64,000 nucleotides of DNA, taken from the NCBI GenBank assembly GCA_964523895.1, contig CAZGBJ010000012.1:8351-72350 (forward strand), written 5' to 3'. Shown here piece by piece: positions 8,666 to 16,282 of the stretch; position 1 is the stretch's first letter; each line of letters starts with the position of its first letter. The position numbers and the translations under genes are program-made. The notes under the pieces are model-generated. The model saw nothing but the letters and a program-made list of their open reading frames with translations. It was not told where the DNA came from and did no database searches. The stretch is from UBA7359 sp964523895. Lineage in GTDB: Bacteria > Pseudomonadota > Gammaproteobacteria > Eutrophobiales > Eutrophobiaceae.

Positions 8666-9250
8666 TCAACTAAGAATAAATGAGTGTTTGAAGTTTGCGG
8701 TGATCATGTAACGTAATGGTCCGCCGGACTGAATAGCATCAAAGGGATAACATGTGATTAAGATTAATTTATTTTCTAAATCAACTGGAATGGCATCAAC
8801 GATTGTTTTATCAATAATCTGTATATTAGTTATTTGATAAGCACTGGTTTTAGACTTTGACTGAAGTTCTAAATGATCTCCTTTTTTAAGATCTTTTATA
8901 AAAGAAAAATGAGTATCTCTGTGTCCGGATATAATGATATTGCCTTTTTCCCCAGGATTGGCACTGCCAAAAAGATGTCCCGGACCGAATGCCAGTGAAG
9001 AACCACTGGCTCCGGCCAGGACGATGTGGCTAATACCGTAAGTGGGTGCACTAAGACGGGCAATTGGCCAGGTATCTGCCCATGGCCAGGGTTTCACCTC
9101 CTTTTTACCATTTAGCGTTTCTGACCATGCCGTCTCCAGGAGGAGTTGTGCGAACACCGCTTTGGCATGAATATAGGAACCTTGTCCTATGAACCATAAG
9201 CCACAGAGGGGGAGGACGATTAATAATATTTTTTTAAACGTATAAATCAT
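8666..9250 (-). CDS. class GN sortase (proteobacterial dedicated sortase)
   Basis: The 194-residue transpeptidase has one N-terminal membrane anchor (about residues 7-24) and a sortase beta barrel. Catalytic residues are visible: His in SGH (110), Cys in LITCYPF (167) and Arg in GGPLRYM (180). This is the marine proteobacterial sortase type, dedicated to one substrate encoded beside it. Its start overlaps the substrate gene by 17 bases. It should cleave the C-terminal signal of that protein and join it to an unknown acceptor in the envelope. Confidence 0.95.
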   Translation of the reverse strand: MIYTFKKILLIVLPLCGLWFIGQGSYIHAKAVFAQLLLETAWSETLNGKKEVKPWPWADTWPIARLSAPTYGISHIVLAGASGSSLAFGPGHLFGSANPGEKGNIIISGHRDTHFSFIKDLKKGDHLELQSKSKTSAYQITNIQIIDKTIVDAIPVDLENKLILITCYPFDAIQSGGPLRYMITANFKHSFILS

Positions 9251-11525
9251 GACGACGAGTCAGATAAATTAATGACGTAAGTAACATTAGTAATAAGCCA
9301 ATAATGAAATTCATGCGTGCATTGGTTGCTGTTGCTGGAAATTGTTGACCGAAAACTTTGTTATGCTTCCAACCTTCTGCTAGGTGAGTTGGAATTGTAT
9401 GTGAATCGAGTTCCTGATCTTTAGGGCGTACAGGTGTGACATCTACAGCAACCAGACTGGTAAATTTACTGACCAGATGATGTTCTAATGCTGTTTCAAT
9501 AATAGTTTTTTTAATTGATTCAAACTCAGCATCATGTTTTTGTTCCATTAGTGCGGCTATTTTATTTCTTGCCCATAATGTAGAAATACCATTTTGATTT
9601 TGTCCGCCACTAAGTTTCAAACTTGAAGACCAATTATTCCTGGCAACTTGTCCGGTAACTTTAACTTCACCGAGAGCCTGATTTGTTTTCGCCGTTATGA
9701 GTAATGGTTCGCCTTGATAAAGATCAATAATTTTTTGTGGCCATATCTCCATGTTAGTTTGTGTCCAATCGATACTAATGTCTTTTAGTACAGGGCTTTC
9801 TATTTTTTCAAATAACGCGCGCATCCGTGCCTGTACTTCATCAAGTTTGCCAATGTATGTGTGTGTGCCACGTCCGAAATTAGCCGCACGTTGCATAAAA
9901 TGAGAGTTAGGAGCGGATCCTATGCCTATGGTAAATAAACGACTGCGCCCAAGTTTATTTTGTATGATTTCAAACAAGGCTTGTTCATTACCGATACTGC
10001 CGTCTGTTAGAAAGATAACTTGTCGCAGATCATTGTTTTCGTCCTGGTTAGCTAATGCTGTTCGCAAGGCTGTCGCCATTTCAGTTCCACCCCTCGCATT
10101 TAATGAGCGAACATAGTTAATAGCTTGTTGTAATGATTCTGGTGTGACCCATTCAGATTGCTTAAATAATTTTGATGTTTGTGAATTGAACTGAATGACA
10201 TTAAAGCGATCTCCCGGCTTAAGGCGAGTTAGTGCAAGTTCAAGTGCTGTTCTGGCTTGCATGATCGATTGACCTCCCATTGAACCGGATGTATCAATGA
10301 CATAAACTATTTCTTTGTTAAGCGTTTCATGTTTTTCTGAATTTGGAGGTAGCATCATAATCATAGCGTAGGTGTCGCCATTTTTTTCTTCAGTGAATAA
10401 TGCCGCCTTAGGTGCAACACTGGAGTGTGGTTTCCAGAACAATTCAAAATCACGATTTGCCAGAGTAGACTCTTGTTTTAGAATTATTTGATATTGATCG
10501 GATTGTTTATTGACTTCGATTTCATGATAAGGGCTGTCAATTTTTTCCAATGCCAGACCGGCATCAAGATTGATCTTTATAGTGACTTTATTTTTGCGTT
10601 CGCTACCCGGCTGCAAAACAGGTGGTGTAATACGTGCTGCATCGGGAACTTCATCGGTATTCAACCCGCACTTCTTCTCTCTGTTCGTAGCGAGGGTGTC
10701 GAGATGCTGATGTAACGGAACGCACGGACTGGAAGATGGTGAAGGCGTAGTCGATGCTACGTCGAACTTTCTGGAAGGAGTACGTTCTGTTACAGCAAGT
10801 AAATCGGCATCCGCAGTAGAATCGAGAGGAGAAGTGCGGGTTAAAGCCCAACCGGAACCAGAAAATCCCTCAATAACTTGTTTGCCCGGAATGTAGCGTG
10901 AGCCAATAACCATCGGAAAACGTAATGAGAAAATACCATTATCGTAGTTAACAATTTGTTGATATTCAATTTCAACTTTTATTGTTTCATGAGGAGCAAT
11001 GTTGGCAACCGATGTTGTAAAGATATTTGGTCTTTCCTGTTCTGTAAGAGCAGCTTGTTTTCCCGATTTTTTTGCCTGTTGATAAATTTTCTTTGCAGCT
11101 TGTTTTTCTTTTATCTGGCCTTTTATGATCCGATCACCAATTTTCAGACGTAATTGATCAACGGCAGCATTCTCAGGTAGAGGGAAGACATAAATTCCTT
11201 CCTGCCAATGGTCTGTCGTATTGCTAAAACTTTGCGTTACACTGACACGATTAATCATGCCCGTGACAATCATAGCAACATCAATGTTTAGTTGTGCCGC
11301 CTTGGCGTATTGATTGTCTTGTTTAAAAAGAAGTGTGCCTTGTCCAACTTCTGCAATATCGTTGATTATTTCAGCTTCATTTATGTCGTTCGCAATTTGT
11401 TCCCCTGCATTGACAGGGATACTGTTAAGCAAGATAAATAATATAACCGCAATGGTTAAACCTGTGCTTAATCCTATAGAAGCCAGAAATATTCGAGGGC
11501 TTGATAGACTATGACTTGATTTCAT
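9234..11525 (-). CDS. sortase target protein with VIT and von Willebrand A domains
   Basis: The 763-residue surface protein has an N-terminal membrane segment acting as signal (about 13-40), a VIT domain (about 65-200), and a VWA domain from about 403 with the metal site DTSGS at 411-415. At the C-terminus a sorting signal is clear: FPATATNA, a hydrophobic helix of about 20 residues, then RRHDLYV. The motif replaces the Gram-positive LPxTG. Residues about 228-288 come from an inserted palindromic DNA element and read as a low-complexity Ser/Thr/Pro-rich stretch between VIT and VWA. It lies between pdsO and the sortase gene and should be the sole dedicated substrate. Confidence 0.95.
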   Translation of the reverse strand: MKSSHSLSSPRIFLASIGLSTGLTIAVILFILLNSIPVNAGEQIANDINEAEIINDIAEVGQGTLLFKQDNQYAKAAQLNIDVAMIVTGMINRVSVTQSFSNTTDHWQEGIYVFPLPENAAVDQLRLKIGDRIIKGQIKEKQAAKKIYQQAKKSGKQAALTEQERPNIFTTSVANIAPHETIKVEIEYQQIVNYDNGIFSLRFPMVIGSRYIPGKQVIEGFSGSGWALTRTSPLDSTADADLLAVTERTPSRKFDVASTTPSPSSSPCVPLHQHLDTLATNREKKCGLNTDEVPDAARITPPVLQPGSERKNKVTIKINLDAGLALEKIDSPYHEIEVNKQSDQYQIILKQESTLANRDFELFWKPHSSVAPKAALFTEEKNGDTYAMIMMLPPNSEKHETLNKEIVYVIDTSGSMGGQSIMQARTALELALTRLKPGDRFNVIQFNSQTSKLFKQSEWVTPESLQQAINYVRSLNARGGTEMATALRTALANQDENNDLRQVIFLTDGSIGNEQALFEIIQNKLGRSRLFTIGIGSAPNSHFMQRAANFGRGTHTYIGKLDEVQARMRALFEKIESPVLKDISIDWTQTNMEIWPQKIIDLYQGEPLLITAKTNQALGEVKVTGQVARNNWSSSLKLSGGQNQNGISTLWARNKIAALMEQKHDAEFESIKKTIIETALEHHLVSKFTSLVAVDVTPVRPKDQELDSHTIPTHLAEGWKHNKVFGQQFPATATNARMNFIIGLLLMLLTSLIYLTRRHDLYV
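10663..10842. repeat. 180-base palindromic element inserted in frame in the sortase target gene
   Basis: The ends 10663-10680 and 10825-10842 are inverted repeats matching at 17 of 18 positions. Between them the sequence continues as an imperfect fold-back (AACGGAACG near 10714 against CGTTCTGTT near 10783) with a small central hairpin CGTAG/CTACG near 10746-10760. Total length is 180 bases, exactly 60 codons, with no stop in the frame used. The encoded peptide looks unlike the rest of the protein. It resembles a MITE or REPIN-type element kept as a protein linker. Confidence 0.75.
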
Positions 11526-11531
11526 AATAAT

Positions 11532-12242
11532 TTAAGCTTCGCGATCAAGTGTTAAATTAATCGTTACGCGGCGATCAAATACATAAGCTTCATTGTCGCC
11601 TTGTTTTGCCATTGTTTTACGTTCGCCATGGGCATGTGTCTGAAGTCGCTGACTCGAAATTCCGGCATTTATAAATTCGTTTCTAACTTTATCGATACGT
11701 TTTTTACTAAGTGCCATGTTGTAAATTTCTGAACCACGAAAATCTGCATGACCTTCAATCTGGATTTGAATTTGTGGATAGGGTTTTATTAATTCAACAA
11801 GTTGTTGAATCCTGGGGCGTACATCCTGACGTATCTCTGCATCATTGGTTTTGTAATAAATGACATACGAAATACCCTGACTTAATTTTTCAAGGGATTG
11901 AATTTCCTGACTATGAACAACGCGTTGAAATTCGTCTTTAAATGTTTCCCGGACATAGGCTAATTCGTTCTGTTGATAAGCTAACTCGATACTCTTTGCG
12001 TTTAATTGTTTTTCAAGTGTTGCAATTGTTTCATCTGTTTTAGTTTCGCGAGTTCCAAACCAGCTTCCACTGGCAGCGCCAATTATTACTCCGGGAGGAC
12101 CGGCCAATAAACCACCGATAATTGCACCAATACCAAATCCGGCATTTTCCTTTGTGGATGGAATATGATGCATGTCATCGGCATTGGCTATGGATTGAAT
12201 ACCGAGTAAGCTGATAAACAATAATGAGTTAAAAATTTTCAT
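11532..12242 (-). CDS. pdsO: sortase-associated OmpA-family protein PdsO
   Basis: The 236-residue product has a signal peptide ending near ANA-DD (residue 21), a glycine-zipper segment (about 36-66, GIGAIIGGLLAGPPGVIIG), a short coiled region, and a C-terminal OmpA peptidoglycan-binding domain from about 125 with IEGHADFRGS and NMALSKKR. This matches PdsO of the proteobacterial dedicated sortase system. It is the first gene of the minus-strand operon, 6 bases before the target gene. It probably sits at the outer membrane and anchors to peptidoglycan; its exact part in sorting is not established. Confidence 0.92.
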   Translation of the reverse strand: MKIFNSLLFISLLGIQSIANADDMHHIPSTKENAGFGIGAIIGGLLAGPPGVIIGAASGSWFGTRETKTDETIATLEKQLNAKSIELAYQQNELAYVRETFKDEFQRVVHSQEIQSLEKLSQGISYVIYYKTNDAEIRQDVRPRIQQLVELIKPYPQIQIQIEGHADFRGSEIYNMALSKKRIDKVRNEFINAGISSQRLQTHAHGERKTMAKQGDNEAYVFDRRVTINLTLDREA

Positions 12243-12465
12243 GGTGACGCTCCTGTTTTTAAACTGATCGTAATCGGATTAAACTGGTGACTATTAAAGA
12301 CCATGGGAATGGCAGGCTTGGGTACCAAATCGGCAAATGCAGTGATGAAATGTGGCAAAAATAGGGCAATGCCTACCTATCACTATAAATTTTCACACAA
12401 TCCATCTAAAGTAGATAAAGTGCATTTTAGACTTGTCCTAAAACAATAAACTTGCGGAGTAATTA

Positions 12466-13152
12466 ATGTCTAAACAAATTCTTCTGGTGGAAGATGAACC
12501 CATACTTTGTGAAAACTATGCAAAAGCAATTCGTGAACAGGGTTATGAGGTTGTTACTTGTGACAATAAACAAGGTGCTTTGGCTATGGTAAATAAACGC
12601 TTACCTGAACTCGCTATTCTGGATATAGGTTTGGGAGATGATGTTGAAGCGGGTTTTGATTTATGCCGGGAAATCCGTTCACTTTCCCGCACATTACCGA
12701 TTATCTTTCTGACAGCACGCGATTCTGATTTCGATACGATTTCGGGTTTACGCTTGGGCGCTGACGATTACCTCAGTAAAGATACCAGCATGCCGCATAT
12801 TCTTGCTCGTATAGCAGCGCTGTTTCGACGAATACAAGCGTTACAAACTACAACAGAGTCTGAGCTAATCAGGCATGAGCAATTGATGATAGATGCGCAA
12901 CGTTTTCAGGTTGAATGGAATGGTAATACTGTTGATTTAAGTTTAACCGAATTCTGGATGGTACATTCGTTGGCAAAAAGAGTAGGTCATGTAAAAAACA
13001 GGGAACAACTCATGGGAGATTCTAAGATATTTGTTGATGACGGAACGATCACCTCTCATATAAAACGAATACGTAAAAAATTTAAAGAATTGGATGAAAC
13101 TTTCGATCACATAGAGACTGTATACGGAATAGGCTATAGATGGAAAATTTAA
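12466..13152 (+). CDS. pdsR: dedicated sortase system response regulator PdsR
   Basis: The 228-residue protein is an OmpR/PhoB-type response regulator. The receiver domain shows the acidic pair at 9-10, phospho-acceptor Asp 53 in ILDIGLG, and the conserved Lys in the YLSKD run near 105. The winged-helix DNA-binding domain spans about 130-228 and ends with IETVYGIGYRWKI. It is transcribed away from pdsO across a 223-base gap that should hold both promoters. Paired with the histidine kinase downstream, it probably controls the sortase operon. Confidence 0.94.
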   Translation: MSKQILLVEDEPILCENYAKAIREQGYEVVTCDNKQGALAMVNKRLPELAILDIGLGDDVEAGFDLCREIRSLSRTLPIIFLTARDSDFDTISGLRLGADDYLSKDTSMPHILARIAALFRRIQALQTTTESELIRHEQLMIDAQRFQVEWNGNTVDLSLTEFWMVHSLAKRVGHVKNREQLMGDSKIFVDDGTITSHIKRIRKKFKELDETFDHIETVYGIGYRWKI

Positions 13153-13165
13153 GTTTTATTAATTT

Positions 13166-13316
13166 GCCACAGAGATCACAGAGAAAAACATTATAATAAA
13201 TATGTATTATGTAATAAAAAAATCAACATTATTTTTTATTTCTCTGTGTTCTCTTTTTCCTCGGTCGTTGTTCCCGACGCGACTCTACCACCTACGTCCA
13301 TGTAGGCGTCTGTGGC
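13166..13316. repeat. palindromic intergenic element between pdsR and pdsS
   Basis: The left arm (13166-13186, starting GCCACAGAGATCACAGAGAA) is matched by a right arm starting at 13239 (TTTCTCTGTGTTCTC), which is interrupted at 13254 and resumes as TGTGGC at 13311. Removing 13254-13310 restores an almost perfect inverted repeat. A short AT-rich loop lies between the arms. As a transcript this would form a strong stem-loop between the regulator and kinase genes. Confidence 0.75.
13254..13310. repeat. small dispersed repeat nested inside the palindrome
   Basis: This 57-base piece contains TTCCCGACG and a CCTAC/GTAGG hairpin around TCCATG. Related pieces occur at 47799-47970 (TTCCCGACG with a CGCATACAT/ATGTATGCG hairpin) and more weakly near 52880-52920. 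It splits the right arm of the surrounding palindrome, so it appears to have arrived later. Confidence 0.65.
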
Positions 13317-13331
13317 TTTAATTGATTATTT

Positions 13332-15395
13332 ATGAGTAATGCAAAAATAAAATTTTCCTTGCGCAGTAAGTTAATGCTTCTGTCTATTGCGGTGCTAATC
13401 ATTCCATATATGGGGTTTGATTATTTGCGTCAAATGGAATCCTACCTGAGGGATGCTCTGCAAGCATCCCTGGTAGATACAGCTTATGCTGTTGCTGGAT
13501 CGCTAAATGATAAACCCCGTTTATTTAATACAAGCTTTAGTGAAGATAGAAAAGTGTTATATGTGCATCGGTTGAATAATGTCGTCCAGCTTGATGGATA
13601 TACTGATGATTGGGAATCTTATATTGATTGGTCTGATACGTATCATCCTGATTCATCATCAAATCTTGATAATTTTAAATTAATAATTAGTAAGGATGAA
13701 CATTACTATTATGTGTTAATACAAGTTACAGATGATGAATTGGTTTATTCTACTCTGGATCAATCAGATAATATCAGTGGCGACCATTTCGTTGTGGTTT
13801 ATCGTGACAAATATCAGCGATTACAAAAAGATTATTTCGCACTAAGTAGCCCTGGACTAATCCGGCCTTTCCGATTCGAAGAAGGTTTAGATGCCTACGG
13901 TGTAGAGACACGGTTAAAAAAGAATTTAACCAATACTTCTGCAGTATGGCAAACAACCGAGATTGGCTATAACCTTGAAATAAAGATTCCGGCATATTTA
14001 ATTGGAGAACGACTTGGTTTTATTTTTAATGATATAGACCACACAAAAAATAGTTCGATCAGTACTTATGGTAGAACTGTTTACGATGAACCTGGAAGAG
14101 TAATAAGTTCATCAAGAAGAATTGAAACAATAATTTATACGCAAGGTCGTAGTGAAGGGCGGCGTATCTGGGTGCTTGATAAAGCTGGGCAAGTGCTTGC
14201 AAGTGATGGAAGTCTGAGGCGTGTGTTTCCTGATAATGCCTTTAATATTATATATACCTTGTTGTTACCCCCTGCCCATGATTATTTTAAGGATGATTTG
14301 GCTGGTGCATCCCGTTTGCAAGGTGATGAAATAAAAGATGCATTATCCGGTAACACTCAAACACGCTGGCGTTCTTCGCCAGATGGGAAAGCAGTCATTG
14401 TTTCTGCAGCAACACCAGTCTGGTTTGATAATAAAGTTATCGGTGCTGTTGTTATTGAAGAGACAACGAATAATATTCAGATCATGCAACGACAGGTATT
14501 AGCAGGTTTATTTAATAAAACTCTATTGATATTTTTCGTTATTGTATTTTTACTTTTACTGTTCGCAAGTCGATTATCTTCTCGCCTTATTAAGCTTAAT
14601 AGGGAAGCAACCGATGCCATAGATGAATATGGAAAAGTAAAAGGCAATATTACGATGACTCATTCCAGTGATGAAATTGGTGAGTTGTCCCGAAGTTTCG
14701 GTAGTATGCTGGAAAGATTACAACAATATCATATTTACCTTGAAGGTATGGTTGGTCAATTATCACACGAGCTTCGTACACCAATGGCCATTGTTAAATC
14801 GTCATTAGATCGGTTACAGGATGAGCAAGATGAAGAAAGTAGAAAAGAGATATTGCAGGCAGCCGATACGGGCTTACATCGCTTGCAAACATTATTAACA
14901 CGTTTAAGTGAAGCGGCGCGGATAGAGCAGGCACTGCAGGAAGCTGATAAACAAAAAGAAAATCTAAATGAATTTTTGAAACAATGTCTTGATGGTTACC
15001 AATTAGCTTATCCTGATCAAGCATTTAAATTAGCCATCCCTGATACAAATCTGAATATGAATATAAATAGAGATTTGTTCTTTCAAATGCTGGATAAGCT
15101 AATTAGTAATGCGGTTGATTTTTCTTATCCTGATAAAGAGATAAAAATTAATTTAGTCAATAAGTCTGATGCAATAACGGTTCAAATTATTAATTTTGGC
15201 CCTCGTTTATCAAATAATATGCTTGATGAATTATTTAATTCAATGGTGTCTGTACGTAGTGAGCGAACTGATGCAGGTCCGCATTTGGGATTAGGACTTT
15301 TCGTTGCAAAGTTAATTGCTGAATTTCATGGAGGAAAAATTTCAGCAAGCAATTTGAAAGATGAAGAGGGTGTTTGCATCAACATTACATTCTAG
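13332..15395 (+). CDS. pdsS: dedicated sortase system sensor histidine kinase PdsS
   Basis: The 687-residue inner-membrane kinase has a membrane segment near 12-28, a large periplasmic region (about 30-395), a second membrane segment near 397-415, a HAMP-like linker, the HisKA box with His 479 in QLSHELRTP, and an HATPase domain with ISNAVDFS and GLGLFVAKLI. The periplasmic part begins with a CBM9/DOMON-like domain (VQLDGYTDDWESY, then YYYVLIQVTDDEL and SGDHFVVVYRD), suggesting that it senses a carbohydrate or envelope ligand. It follows pdsR after a 179-base gap filled by repeats, and probably phosphorylates PdsR. Confidence 0.93.
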   Translation: MSNAKIKFSLRSKLMLLSIAVLIIPYMGFDYLRQMESYLRDALQASLVDTAYAVAGSLNDKPRLFNTSFSEDRKVLYVHRLNNVVQLDGYTDDWESYIDWSDTYHPDSSSNLDNFKLIISKDEHYYYVLIQVTDDELVYSTLDQSDNISGDHFVVVYRDKYQRLQKDYFALSSPGLIRPFRFEEGLDAYGVETRLKKNLTNTSAVWQTTEIGYNLEIKIPAYLIGERLGFIFNDIDHTKNSSISTYGRTVYDEPGRVISSSRRIETIIYTQGRSEGRRIWVLDKAGQVLASDGSLRRVFPDNAFNIIYTLLLPPAHDYFKDDLAGASRLQGDEIKDALSGNTQTRWRSSPDGKAVIVSAATPVWFDNKVIGAVVIEETTNNIQIMQRQVLAGLFNKTLLIFFVIVFLLLLFASRLSSRLIKLNREATDAIDEYGKVKGNITMTHSSDEIGELSRSFGSMLERLQQYHIYLEGMVGQLSHELRTPMAIVKSSLDRLQDEQDEESRKEILQAADTGLHRLQTLLTRLSEAARIEQALQEADKQKENLNEFLKQCLDGYQLAYPDQAFKLAIPDTNLNMNINRDLFFQMLDKLISNAVDFSYPDKEIKINLVNKSDAITVQIINFGPRLSNNMLDELFNSMVSVRSERTDAGPHLGLGLFVAKLIAEFHGGKISASNLKDEEGVCINITF

Positions 15396-15397
15396 TC

Positions 15398-16093
15398 TTA
15401 CCATAATTTTATTTTTTCTTCTGTCTTCGCATCAAGTGGTCGAGCGATTAAGCCTGTTTGTGTAAGGGATATTGAATATGATGCATTGTTCAGCATGGGT
15501 AAATAAGCGGCACTACCATAATAAGTATCTATCCAGGGCAACCATTTTTTATAATCATTAATTAATTTCCAGTAATCAACTTCATCTTTATCAGTCAGCG
15601 CATAGACTGTCCGGCTTTTTTCCCGTTCTTCTTCAATATCGCTATAGCGCCCACTGATTCTTTCCAGACGGTATTGAGCATTTAGCCCCAGAATTTGTGC
15701 CCAACCTTGCCACTTAATAATACGGGCATCTATTTGCCATTCATCGCCATTAATTATGTACGTCTCAACCTTATTATCATTCGGATATAAAATATCAGCT
15801 TGAAATCGTTGTTCTTCAAGTTGTTTAAACCTCAATTCAGCAATAGCCTGTTCAAAGGTAAGGCGATCATAACTGACTAAATTTATGGCAATGGAGAGAG
15901 ACAATAGTCCAGCAAGACAGAGAGATAATGCAGACAAGATTTGGATGCTTGCTGTCAGAGATTTTCCGCGTAAAAAGCGTCTGCTAGCTAGTATAAAAAA
16001 TATCAGGCTTAAAAACAGCAGTATAGCTATGACCGACAGGATCCGGTAATCCAGATTCAAGGCGTTTTCAGGCTTGAATAGTTCGCTTAACAT
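15398..16093 (-). CDS. hypothetical two-helix membrane protein
   Basis: The 231-residue protein has two N-terminal membrane segments (about 18-36 and 47-70) followed by a soluble domain of about 160 residues with many aromatic and acidic residues, ending in a run with ISLTQTGLIARPL. Similar proteins are annotated loosely as cation/multidrug efflux pumps, but it has no transporter fold, so I would not use that name. It converges with pdsS, 2 bases apart, and may be a neighbour rather than part of the sortase system. Confidence 0.7.
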   Translation of the reverse strand: MLSELFKPENALNLDYRILSVIAILLFLSLIFFILASRRFLRGKSLTASIQILSALSLCLAGLLSLSIAINLVSYDRLTFEQAIAELRFKQLEEQRFQADILYPNDNKVETYIINGDEWQIDARIIKWQGWAQILGLNAQYRLERISGRYSDIEEEREKSRTVYALTDKDEVDYWKLINDYKKWLPWIDTYYGSAAYLPMLNNASYSISLTQTGLIARPLDAKTEEKIKLW

Positions 16094-16282
16094 TATTTTA
16101 AAAAGGTCTGATCCTTATATTGCAGGGGAAAAATGACGGCTCATTTATCGTCTGTCTGGCTGACAATCCAAGCTTATCATGTAATACTCAACCATAGCTG
16201 AAATCCTGAAAAATTCAGTCTAAAATATAACGGAATATTAGTTTGGATAGACCAAATACCTAAATAATCATAAAAATAGACA

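Noticed and set aside
15398..16093. annotation as a multidrug efflux pump
   Set aside because: Only two membrane segments and no transporter signature; the name would be misleading.
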